Source of the DNA: Neocallimastix lanati (nom. inval.)
Lineage: Eukaryota > Neocallimastigomycota > Neocallimastigomycetes > Neocallimastigales > Neocallimastigaceae
DNA length: 64,000 nucleotides
Direction of reading: 5' to 3'
Assembly (NCBI GenBank): GCA_016946835.1
Contig: JACVTC010000025.1
Location: 1,505,443 to 1,569,442 of the forward strand
Shown: piece by piece, positions 12,780 to 23,576 of the stretch
Layout of the letters: each line of letters opens with the position of its first letter
Numbering within the stretch: position 1 is the stretch's first letter
Translations under genes and position numbers: made by a program
Notes under the pieces: generated by a model
Seen by the model: only the letters and a program-made list of their open reading frames with translations
Told to the model about the DNA's origin: nothing
Databases searched by the model: none

Positions 12780-13115
12780 AACTACTAATGATAGGTATTG
12801 TTCTTTTTTTTAAAAAAAAAAAAGTGTAATATATGGAACAGTAGACTCCTATGAATGGTTTAAAAGTTGTTCCCTTAAATGTTCTCCGTTCTCCAGTATC
12901 GAATTGTAGCTCCCTAAACCTAAAATTCCAACCATGAAGAAATATGTAAATATATTTTTTGTTAAAATTTTCCTATTCTAGAATATTAGAATATGTTGAG
13001 AATAAGGAAAGAGCACTTTATAAAAAGGTCATTGATGAAATCTAAAAGATTCTCATCCATATAATGAAAAAGAAGAACTTTTGAATATCCAATGGATATT
13101 TGAATGCTTATATTA
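12780..13115 (-). mobile_element. LINE 3'-region fragment
   Basis: Bases 12790-12960 parallel 7520-7690 of the long LINE (actaatgataggtattgttc; ccgttctccagtatcgaatt; aaaattccaaccatgaagaa), and 13020-13080 parallels 7770-7830 (gtcattgatgaaatctaaa). The copy is broken by short indels and ends at a poly-T tract near 13120. Confidence 0.6.
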
Positions 13116-13429
13116 TTTACTTTTTTTTTTTTTATTTTTAACGGCAGCAAACTTGTTTTAACTTTATTAATTAAATATATGATAAAATACATGTAATAAA
13201 AAGAAAAAAAAGAAAAAATAAACAAAAAAAAAAAAAAAAAATAAACAAAAAAAAAAAAAAAAAAAAATAAACAAAAAAAAAAAAAAAAAAAAAAAATAAA
13301 ATAAATAAAATAAAATAATGGTATAATATATTCTAGTTTCATTTAATTAATATCTGTAAGACTTCACAAGGGTATTATTATACTGTAGTATAATAATTAA
13401 TTTTGACTTTACAATGTTAATCATAATTT

Positions 13430-13515
13430 TAAGATACAAAATTATGATCTTCATTGGTTGCGCTAGTCCTGCTGGCCTGTCTTACTGTTTCTTCAACATT
13501 GACGCTCTTATTATT
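13430..13515 (-). repeat. Second copy of the 6.87-kb dispersed repeat
   Basis: The text cctgctggcctgtcttactg at 13470-13489, followed by a line ending attgacgctc at 13511, matches 6880-6918 at roughly four bases in five. It is a short unplaced fragment of the LINE nest. Confidence 0.5.
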
Positions 13516-14025
13516 TACATTATATATTAATTAAACTATTTTAATGATTAAAAAATAAACGAAGAAAAAAAAAAAATAAATAAAAAAAATAAAAAATATA
13601 TAATAAATAATAAATAATAATCACATTATATATATATATATATATATATAGTTTTTTTTTTTTTTAAAAAAAAATTTTTTTTTTATTATTATTACTGATA
13701 TTAATTACTACCATTAATATTATTATTATAATAATTGCTATTATTATTATTATTACTATTATTCTAATTAGATAAATTTTAAATCATTCATTCAATATTC
13801 AACTATTTTTATTGTATAAAGAGATATAACTTTTATAGATTAATATATTATTAATGAAAAAAATTAAATAAATTAAATAAATATAATAATAATAAACTAA
13901 AGTTCTATAAACATAAATATTAAGAATTGAATTAAACTAAAAATTATAATAAATATCTATTTAAAAAAATAAATAATATAAAATAAACAAAAAAAAATTT
14001 TTTTTTTTTATTCTATTATTTAAAA
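13516..14025. other. AT-rich intergenic spacer
   Basis: Poly-A, TA dinucleotide (13630-13650) and ATT repeats only. It includes the presumed 3' UTR of the membrane-protein gene to its right. Nothing else is recognisable. Confidence 0.6.
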
Positions 14026-15325
14026 TCATTGACAATTGGTATTACTACTTAAGGATGATCTACGAACATTTTGTGTTAACGGTTGATGTGGATATTGTGG
14101 TGGATTTGGTATGGTTTGACCCGTTTCATTATCATAACTATGAACACTTCCTAAGGAAGATCTACGAGAACTTTGAGATAATGGGCGTGGTGGATGTTGT
14201 GGTGGATTTGGGAAAGTAGTTGGAAGATTACCTTCATAATTTGGAATATTATTATTTGTTATAGGTTTTTGATAATTTTGATAAGAGTTTGGTTGATAAG
14301 TTTGTGATAGAGTATGGGATTCACTACTCAAACTACTCATAGAACTTGGATGATAAAGCGATGGTGGTTGAATTTGAACGGGTTGTGGTGGTGGTGGAAT
14401 GTAAGTATTATAATTATCATTACAGCCAAGACTACTCATAGAAGGTCTTTGAAGTCTCTGTCCATAAGACATTGGATAATTAGCAAAATCATTGACAGGA
14501 GGAGGTATAGTCGATGAGACAGTAGAACCCATAGAAATTGGACGATCAGTATTAAAGAAATCAGGAACCGATGGACGATTAAAATATGGAGATTCGTTAA
14601 AGATTTCTGACATTGGTTGATTACCATCTAATTTATTTTTGAAACGATCAGATGGCTATAATTATCATTAACAATTAAAACAAATGATGATAATTTCAAT
14701 AATTATATTATCATTAAAGATATTTATTAATATGTTCAATGTTAATGAAAATATTATAAAATAATATAAATAATAAAAATAATAAAATTTATTTATAAAA
14801 AAAAAAAAATGTTAATAAAATAATAAATAAATTAAATATAATTCTTGTTTTAATATATATTTATATTAAAATTTTAAAAGTATATATATTTCATAAGATA
14901 TTACAAAAAAAAAAAAAACTAATATATATATTATAATAAAAAATAATATATATATATATTATATATATTTATATTTATATACCTTAATAACATATTTTTT
15001 AAGAATAATAGTAGTTACTACATATAATACAAGACCTACACCGACGATAGAAGAAATAATGATACCATGATTATTTTTAGTATTTGAATTGTCCTTCGTA
15101 TTAGTTTTTGAATTATCTATATTAGGACTAGTACTTCTGGAGGTATCTGTAGTTGGAGTACTACTACTATTATTGTTAGTGACAGTAGAATGGGAAGTAT
15201 GTGAAGAAGAAGATTTGGTAATAGTAGATGTATTATTTATTTTTGAATTTAAGTCCGTGGATGGATTATTTTTGTTATTATTGCTATTGTCGATATCAGT
15301 ATTTGATGAACTATTATCCTTTTGA

Positions 15326-15365
<40 letters not shown>

Positions 15366-15693
15366 TTTTATTATTTGAATCGTTATTTGTATTGGTATTA
15401 TCAGTATTATTATTTGTATGGTTAGAATTATTCTTAGAGTCATTATTGTTATTATTTGGATTATTATTGTTATCGATATTATCATTGTTGTTATTAGTAT
15501 TATCCTTATTAGGATTAGTATTGAAATTATCTGGGTTGGGTATTACAGGTACATTATCACCATTATTATCTTTAGGGTTGTGGTTTTTATCTATATCCGT
15601 ATGCCATGAAAATTCAAATCTTGGAACTAAATATCTTCCATCAATAATGGAAAAACATAAAACCATAAATATAAGAAAAGAATACAATTTCAT
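14026..15693 (-). CDS. Asn-rich single-pass membrane protein with Pro/Ser-rich cytoplasmic tail, 2 exons
   Basis: Exon 1 is 15693-14983 and exon 2 is 14655-14026. The 327-bp intron is GT-AG (donor GTATAT) in phase 0, and the spliced product is 446 residues. The start is the ATG at 15693 (MKLYSFLIFMVLCFS), which gives a typical signal peptide of about 19-20 residues. Residues about 35-205 are a low-complexity Asn/Ser/Thr region with many N-x-S/T sites. Residues about 210-231 (GIIISSIVGVGLVLYVVTTI...) form one transmembrane helix followed by KKY, so a type I topology with the Asn-rich part outside is likely. The tail has poly-Pro (IPPPPQPVQIQPP), many Ser/Tyr and two diverged repeats of NPPQ...PL.Q..RRSSL. 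RRSSL fits a basophilic (PKA-like) kinase site. I do not recognise the family. A cell-surface sensor or adhesin is possible, but that is inference. The second exon makes sense only as the tail joined by this splice. Confidence 0.8.
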
Positions 15694-16331
15694 TTTGAAT
15701 ATCAATATTTATAATTCTAAATGAGAAATTTGAAAATATATATTATATATTATTATTTGAAAGTTGTTTTTTCTTTATCAATTTCTTTATTCTTTCCTTT
15801 GTCTTTATCCTTTTCTCCTTTTCTCCTTTTCTTTGTCTTTATATTTTTCCTAGTCTTTTTTCTTTTTCTTTTTCTTTTTTTTCTTCTTTTTCTTTGTGTG
15901 TCTTTTTCTTTTCTTTAAAATAACTCAAAGATTTCAAATTACTTGTTATTTTATTTTATTTTATTTTAATTTTTTTTTATAGCACTAATTTTATTTTGAA
16001 ACTATTTTAAATAAATAAAGTTAAAATATTTTACTTGATAATAGACAATTATATATAAAATATATAAAATAATATAAAATAATATAAAATAATATAAAAT
16101 AATATATAATAAAATAAAATAATAAAAATTTTTTAATCCAAGAAGTCTATATATATTTAAAGTATAAAGTAGACTATTTATTAATATTTAATCCTATTTA
16201 ATTATTAATATATTCATATTTAATCCTATTTGATATTTATTTGATATTTAATTAATCAATTGATTTATAAACTTTTTTTTTTTATGGTAATGTATTTATT
16301 TATATACTTATTTATTTATTTACTTACTTAC

Positions 16332-16366
<35 letters not shown>

Positions 16367-16669
16367 GTTATAATAGAAATAAAATTACCATATTTAGTAA
16401 TAATAAAGTCTTTTTAAAGATTAAAGAAAAGGCAAAAATAAATATTAAAAATTTAATATTAAAAAAATTTTAATATTAAAAAATTTTATTTTGGAGACCA
16501 AAAAAAAAAAAGAAAAAAAAGAAAAAAAAGAAAATATGATCATTTTATTTCTTATGAAAATAAAAAATATTATAAAATATTAATTAATTCAATTATTAGA
16601 AATTATAATAAAAAATGATATTCTCTAATCTACAACTACTCAAATTTATACTATTAGAAAAAAAAAAAG

Positions 16670-16736
<67 letters not shown>

Positions 16737-17214
16737 GATGTTATATAATATTCAAAAAAAAAAATAAAAAATAAAAAAAATTATAATTATAAAAATTTAT
16801 ATATATATTTTTTAAGCAACCAATGAAATTATTCTTCTTTCCTATAACTTAAATTCATATTAAAATTATTAAGTGTAACCAGATAACAAATATTTAATAA
16901 ATAGATAAATAAATAAATAAATAAATAGATAAATAAATAAATAGATAATTAATTGATTAATTAAATAAAATTACTAAATTAGTCAATATATATAAAAGGT
17001 AAAAAAAAAAAAAAAGATTAAAAATGCTAAGAAAAAAAAAATTCAATAAAAAATTTTTTATGATCAACTAATATGAAATAGCATGAAATAGTATGAAATA
17101 TTATATTATTTAGAGTTTATATACAAAAAAAAACAATGAAAAAAAATTCTATAAAAGAGAAATAAATTAACCTACTTAAAATAGAAATACTAATAAATTT
17201 ATTATTCAATTATT
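15694..17214. other. AT-rich spacer with microsatellites
   Basis: Contains a C/T-rich tract (about 15765-15915: repeats of tctttttcttttc), ATTT repeats at 16308-16366, AAT repeats at 16675-16735 and AAAT/ATAG repeats at 16900-16950. The pyrimidine tract lies upstream of the membrane-protein gene and could affect its promoter. No gene is seen. Confidence 0.6.
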
Positions 17215-17740
17215 TAATTATTATTTATTAATAAATACTCTTTTTATTATTTATTAATAAATACTCTTTTTTATTATTTATTATTTATTAATAACTCTTT
17301 TTATTATTATTATTTATTATTTATTATTTATTATTTATTAATAAATACTCTTCTTATTATTATTTATTATTTATTATTTATTAATAAATACTCTTTTTAT
17401 TATTTATTATTTATTAATAAATACTCTTTTTATTATTTATTATTTATTAATAAATGCTCTTTTTATTATTTATTATTTATTAATAAATACTCTTTTTATT
17501 ATTTATTATTTATTAATAAATACTCTTTTTATTATTTATTATTTATTAATAAATACTCTTTTTATTATTTATTATTTATTAATAAATACTCTTTTTATTA
17601 TTTATTATTTATTAATAAATACTCTTTTTATTATTTATTATTTATTAATAAATACTCTTTTTATTATTTATTATTTATTAATAAATACTCTTTTTATTAT
17701 TCAATTATTTATTATTTATTATTTATTAATAAATACTCTT
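17215..17740. repeat. 33-bp minisatellite, about 13-15 copies
   Basis: The unit is ttattaataaatactctttt preceded by a variable run of ttattta. The marker 'atactc'/'atgctc' recurs at 17421, 17454 and 17487, a spacing of exactly 33 bp. Copies on the left vary in length. A related ttgattattgattatttaat array continues to about 17860. Confidence 0.85.
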
Positions 17741-18845
17741 TTTTATTATTTATTATTTAATTATTGATTATTGATTATTTAATTATTTATTATTTAATTA
17801 TTGATTATTGATTATTTAATTATTTATTATTTAATTATTGATTATTGATTATTTAATCATTTATTATTTTTAACGTTAATTATTATTCCAATTATTACTA
17901 TTATTATTACTGTTATTCTAATTATTGTTAGGCATGTTCCTTAATCTTGATTTATTAAAATAAATTAAGATTTAGTTATTTTGTTAATATTTAATCTTAA
18001 TAATAATATTATTATTGAATTAAATTGTAATATAATGATACTATTTATCATTAATGGGCACAAATAAGTTTATCAATATTAATAATGATGATAGGATTTA
18101 AACTGTATTAAAACCATTAATTTTTTTTATTATTGTAAAAAAAAAAAAAAAAATCATCTATCATAATATTAATATTAGAATATAATATTATTTATTTATT
18201 TATTTATTTTTTCTTTCATCTTATTAATTTGGATGAATTGTAAAAATTAATAAGAATTTTTTATGAATTAAAAAATTATATCATATTAATAAATATTTTT
18301 TTATAAATTAATCCATTAATCATCTTAATTACCTTTATTAATTAGGATTATTAAAATAAAATCTAATTGACGACTAGTTAAATCAAATAATAAGAATATT
18401 TTATGTCTCTATTCATATGCAAAATTTACTTATATTCACTTCTTATTGACATTTTACTAATAAAGATAAATTAATTATTTTATTATTATTATTTTTTTTT
18501 TCTTCTTCTTATTAATGGTACATTAATAAGGATGATTTATTAATCATATAATGATCAGTTAACAAACATTAATTAATATTAAAAGTTAAAAACATAAGTT
18601 TTTTTTTTTTTTTTTAATATGTAAATTTATATATAAACTTTATTTATAATTTCATTATTAATTAATAGTGTACAATAATTTGGGAAATTACATTTCTTTT
18701 ACAGTATTTGCGTCTTGATAATAATGCAATGAAAAGGTTTGAAAGGTATAAAATAATTTATTAACAAATAACGAGAATTAATATTATAATGAATTTCAAA
18801 CTTAAAATTTAAATTTAATAGATTTCAAAAATAGATTTCGCTAGG
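17741..18845. other. AT-rich spacer
   Basis: No open frame or recognisable element. It may include the outer LTR of the Copia remnant that begins at 18846, because that boundary has the form ...ttttaaca|ttcccctgtcaaac, but I could not find the partner LTR. Confidence 0.4.
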
Positions 18846-18932
18846 TTTTAACATTCCCCTGTCAAACTTTATTTTCTTATTTATTAAAAATTATATATTT
18901 GAGAATTTTTAACATTTGAGGTCCAGAGGTGG

Positions 18933-18974
<42 letters not shown>

Positions 18975-19077
18975 ATTTCTCCTTCTAAATTGGAGTTCCT
19001 ATATATGTAATTTTTTTTATAATATTTAGTAGAATTTAAATATTTTTTAAAAAATATAGATATATTAATAACCTTTA

Positions 19078-19300
19078 CTCCAATCGTAAAACTGTCGGAT
19101 TTTCAGCATTCCTTGCCATCGAATTTACAGTAAATGATAGGTTGGATACGAACATATTTTAGCTAAAGTAAATTAGAGAGCACCTAAGGCAACTTTTGTG
19201 AGTTAGGTTAATTTTGTCAAAAGAATTATGATTTTTCATTAATGTGATCACCAGTACATGGTGTTTTAGCTTTACGTGTGTTGTTAACCTTAAATATTTG
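19078..19300 (-). pseudogene. Copia RT / RNase H junction remnant
   Basis: Minus-strand translation gives NNTRKAKTPCTGDHIN near 19230-19290 and FTVNSMARNAENPTVLRLE near 19078-19137. In Copia polyproteins the RT domain ends with a KP..TP segment, and a short distance later comes (A)VN.LSR...NPT..H. Both landmarks and their order fit. Stops lie between them. Confidence 0.55.
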
Positions 19301-19610
19301 GAAAAAAAATATTGTTAATGTAATTTAGTTTGTGAGATAGAATAATTTAAAAATGATTGTTGTCGACTTTAATTCCAAGTAAATTAATTATAATTAATAG
19401 ATTCACACCTTTGAAATTTTAAAATTTATCTATGATAGTTTTTAATCGTTTTATATATCTCTTTTAGAACCACTAGTGATCATCATTATCCTCTACGTAG
19501 ATTCCAATGATACAGCTAATATTCCCATGTTGAAGTTTTTTTTTTTTTTTTTTTTTTTGAACATACATGACAAATACATGGTTCAGAGATTAATGGTTGG
19601 AAACCAATAT

Positions 19611-19645
<35 letters not shown>

Positions 19646-20357
19646 GTAATAGTTTCTTTCCACTGTTTCTTCCTCTTTGTTTTAAATACGTAGAAAGAGC
19701 TCTGTTGTTTAATTTCCTATTACGTTTTTTTTTTTTTTTTCCATGATTTATGATCTCTTTGAAGGATGGTCTCATAAATGTTTTTTTTTTTTGTCGGGGG
19801 TTTTTTTTGCATTAAGGTAAGTAAGTAAGTTTTTATTTCTAATTGGAATATTTACCTTGTCTTTTAACAGGAAGATTGTTAAGTAACTACGTTTTTCCTA
19901 TGTTTTATTTATTGTAATAGTTCCGTCTTCATCATCAGCGATTCTTTTGTTAGCTTTGTTGGGATTTGTAAGGTTTTCTTTAATATACTGGATTTAATAC
20001 ATCAAACCAAAAAAAAATTTGTCTCAACAGGTTTGAGCTTATTGTAATTTTTTGATTAATTTAAATTTATTATTAGGTTAAAAAATCAATTTATTCATAT
20101 GTATTTGAAAATAAAGTATTATTTTATTTTATTTTGCATTATTTTATTTGATTTTTTTTTTATAAATTTAATTATAAATTTTAATTAACAAAAAACACAA
20201 GGCAAAATATTTTTAATTTTTCCTAATGAAGTAATCAAGCATCCTTGGACTTAGAATTTATCTATAATGTTTTTTTAATTTTTGGTCATGATCATCGTAA
20301 GTGTTTTTTTTTTTTTTTTTATATTACGAATTTTCCTTTTAACTTCTTTAGTGATGC

Positions 20358-20391
<34 letters not shown>

Positions 20392-20419
20392 CGCTTGGGC
20401 TTTGGAGTCCTTTAACCTT

Positions 20420-20512
20420 TTAGCAATTTCAAAAAAATATGTTTGAATCATTTTTTCAACACCGCAACTTCAGTAAGCATAGTTATAACATCATTTGAGA
20501 TGTAATCCAAAG

Positions 20513-20545
<33 letters not shown>

Positions 20546-20641
20546 GATTCTAAGACAGAACTGACAGTGGGGGTACCAGTCTTCAAAGTTGTTCTTGTTG
20601 AGGCGTTCTTCTGAGTTGAATAGATCGTTGTTAATAGTCAT
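20420..20641 (-). pseudogene. Copia gag N-terminal remnant
   Basis: An ATG at 20641 opens MTINNDLFNSEERLNKNN then FEDWYPHCQFCLRIKET, the usual Copia gag start in which a (L)N.xNFxxW segment precedes a helix. After a 24-base poly-T/A insertion the frame resumes as LDYISNDVITMLTEV and then breaks. Function in an intact element would be capsid formation. Confidence 0.6.
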
Positions 20642-20665
20642 TTTTCGCAGATGAGGATTCTTAAT

Positions 20666-21039
20666 CTAAAAGTTAAAAAAACTAGTTTTAACTTTTAGAT
20701 TTTCTATATATATAATTAATATATATATATATATATATTATTTTTAATTTCTTTAAATCTTTAATTATTATAATAAAATATTAAAGGATAAAAGAACTAT
20801 TGCATTAATTTCATATTCAAAATTATATATAAATATATATAGAATATAAAAATTTTTATTTTTAGTTATGTTGTAAAGTATGGTATTTATAGTATGTTTT
20901 ATACTAAATATATATAATAAATCACTATGTCGTCAACTATATCAATATATGACTGTGTAAATCATATTTGCATGGATAAAATATAAATCAAATATGTAAA
21001 TATAAAATAATACATAAAGATATAAAATATATATATATT
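20666..21039. other. AT-rich spacer
   Basis: TA-dinucleotide tracts and short inverted A/T runs (for example aaaagttaaaaaaactagtt and its near-complement ttttaacttttag at 20682-20700). No gene. Confidence 0.5.
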
Positions 21040-21530
21040 CAAGACCAGAATTAACGGGAAGGGAGGACTAATACGGCTTCCAGTTTCTCTCCCTTTAAAC
21101 CTATCAGACTCTCATTGAATATTTTTTTTTTTTTTTTTGTCATATCGTTTTGGTGTCGATGTGGATCTCTCTCTAAATCAAAATTAAATATGAAAGATAT
21201 TCTCCTATACATTGATTTTATGTAACAGGCTTCTTTTTAAGTGATTTCTTTCTTGAACCATCATCAGGGGGGGGAAGGACTAACCTACTACATTCATCCT
21301 CTCCATAGTTCAAGTGCTCTCTACCTTAGTAATTATATAGTCTAGAAAAAAAAAGGAATAATTACTATGATGAGTGAACATCCAACTTTCTTTATAGGAA
21401 AAGAACGAACTGGGAGGATGAAAATCTTCCCTTATAAATTCAAAAGAGGGGGTAGTCATCGCTTAGGGTCGATCCAAGGAAACCTTACATATATATTAAG
21501 TCCCTTATACTAACCCCCAAGATAAAAAAA
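21040..21530 (-). mobile_element. GC-richer island, candidate tRNA-related SINE
   Basis: This ~490-bp block is visibly richer in G and C than its surroundings and has no long frame. Read on the minus strand from about 21527, it begins CTTGGGGGTTAGTATAAGGG. TAGTATAAGGG fits the Pol III A-box consensus TRGYNNANNNG. About 34 bases later GGATCGACCC (21475-21466) fits the B-box GWTCRANNC. The flanks are TA-rich tracts, which hide any target duplication. It may instead be a non-coding RNA gene or an LTR fragment. Confidence 0.4.
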
Positions 21531-21618
21531 AATTTGGAAAGGGCAAAGATATAATTATATATATATATATAGAACATTCTATTTAAAAATTTCTTTTAAT
21601 TTTTTTTATTTATTTATT

Positions 21619-21670
<52 letters not shown>

Positions 21671-23007
21671 GTAGTAGTAGTAGTAGTAGTATATATAATA
21701 AATTTTCAAAATTTTCAAAAGAATATTTTAGATTTTTAATATACATTATAAAATAAAATAATGTATTGTATTACAATTATATATTCATTTAGTTGTTTAT
21801 TGAAATAAAAAAAAAATTTTTTTTAATACGTATATAATGATAGATGTAAAATTATTACCCTTTGGTTTCTAATTATTTAATGTTTCTAATATTTATTTTT
21901 ATAATTAAAATCGGATTAAAATAATTTTTTGTCAATAACTAAATTAAATTTCAATTGATCTAATAGTGAATTTTAACTTCAAATCCACTAGTATTCTTGA
22001 CAAAAAAAAAAAAATTAAATATTTTGTTAAAAATAATTATAGATTTTTACTTCACTTAACTGATTTATACCTAATATTCTTAATCTACAAAAATTAAATT
22101 TTGTAGAAGTGAATAAAAGGATAAATACTGAATAAAATAGAATTAAGAAATTTAAAAAAAATAAATATGTTTTATTATTAAACACAAAAATGTTTTATTA
22201 AAAATTTATTTTTATTTTAACATTAATCTTTATTTATTTAATAATTAATTTTGTTTAAATTAATAAAATAATTGTTAAAACTAATAAAATAATAAAATGA
22301 AATATTTATTATTTATACTAATTTATTTTAAATTTCAATAGTAAAATTGATTATTAATAACTAATAAAATATATAATAATTTATCAAAATAATTAATAAT
22401 CATAAAAAAAATTGATTATTAAAAACTAATAAAATATCTATAATAATTTATTAAATAATTAATAATAAAGAATAATTTATAAGAAATATTTACATGTTTT
22501 TATATTTTTCTTTGATTTTAAACTATTTACATTAAAAATAATAAAATTAATAAAAGAGAAATAAAGAATAATTTATTATTAAATTAAACAATATTTACAA
22601 TTAAAATATTAATAAAGATGAGTTTTAAAATGTTATTTTAATTACAATTTGTTTATAAAAGTTGAGTTATAAAATAAATAAAATAATCATTATTTTAAAT
22701 AAAAGTAACTTAAAAATTATTTAACTAGTTAATTTTAATTTTGCGATGTTTATAAGTTTGTTTATTTGTTATTTATAATTTATTAAATATGTTTATTATT
22801 TTGTTTATTTATAGTTTTAGAAAAATATTATTTATTAATTTATTTTAGTTTTTAATTAAAATTATTAATGATTAATTAATTTATTATTATTTTATTTTAA
22901 TTATTTTTATTTAATTAATTTTTATTAAATATGGATTTAATTTTTTTTTAGAATGGATTAATTTTTGGGTTAAGTTAGACAAGAATTTGTTTTTTATTAT
23001 TTATTTT
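21531..23007. other. AT-rich spacer with ATT and AGT microsatellites
   Basis: ATT repeats (about 21607-21670) pass directly into (AGT)n at 21670-21692. The remainder is unstructured AT-rich DNA with loosely repeated taataaaataattaataat motifs at 22250-22460. No gene is seen. The last five bases (23003-23007, ATTTT) are the target duplication of the adjoining element. Confidence 0.6.
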
Positions 23008-23367
23008 TGTTAAAAAATCTCAATATTTGTTTATTTATTAACTTTATTTATTTGAAGCAAAAGGCTTATTTTTAAGAATACATAATTTAATGTTATTTAT
23101 ACATACAAAATACATTTGATGGATCATACATATTTTAATACATTAAATACATGTTTTAATATTAACTATATAAAAGAGGCTTATAAAAATAAAAATTTTT
23201 TAAAACTATATTCATAAACTATATAAACTATATATTAATATAATATATCCTATTTATTTATAATAAACTATTTAATATTTAAAATTATAATAAAAGTTGT
23301 AATAAAATAAAAATATTAATTAAAATGTTAATTAAATTTATAAACTAAAAATACTAATTTTCTAACA
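23008..23367 (-). repeat. 3' LTR of the gag-only Copia-type element
   Basis: Begins tgttaaaaaa and ends ttctaaca in plus orientation. Same length as the partner at 25766-26125. The minus-strand polypurine tract lies immediately inside it. Confidence 0.9.
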
Positions 23368-23576
23368 TTCCCCCCTAAACAAAGTATTGTAAAATCTTTG
23401 TTTACTAAGAAAATTTGTTATTTTTTTAATATTTTTATATCTTTACTAATTTGCTAATAATTCTTATTTATCTGTAGTAGTACAACCTAAATTTTTCTCA
23501 GCTAACGAATCAGATTTAAATTCAAACGCATGTACATTATAATTAAATTTCAAATTTTGCTCATTCGTATTAATTT

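Larger units (their letters stand above)
18846..20665 (-). mobile_element. Decayed, internally deleted Ty1/Copia retrotransposon
   Basis: The left edge ttaaca|ttcccctgtc reads on the minus strand as a purine tract (GACAGGGGAA) followed by TGTTAA, the form expected of a polypurine tract and LTR start. The intact gag-only element at 23 kb has the same form. The right edge near 20660 (gattcttaatc followed by aaaagttaaa) resembles that element's leader (gactcttaatctg). Between them are a gag start and a Copia RT/RNase H junction, both on the minus strand. The 1.8-kb length shows large deletions. Multiple poly-A/T expansions interrupt it. Confidence 0.65.

Noticed and set aside
12986-13342. 118-codon Phe-rich minus-strand frame
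   Set aside because: Most of it is translation of a poly-A/T tract; the remaining part matches the LINE fragment at 12780-13115.
15089-15724. Several plus-strand frames rich in Leu, Val and Tyr opposite the membrane-protein exon
   Set aside because: They are antisense reflections of the AAT/AAC-rich Asn codons of exon 1 on the minus strand and have no independent support.
19590-19775. Minus-strand frame with poly-Lys and poly-Phe
   Set aside because: It arises from two homopolymer runs inside the Copia remnant and shows no domain.
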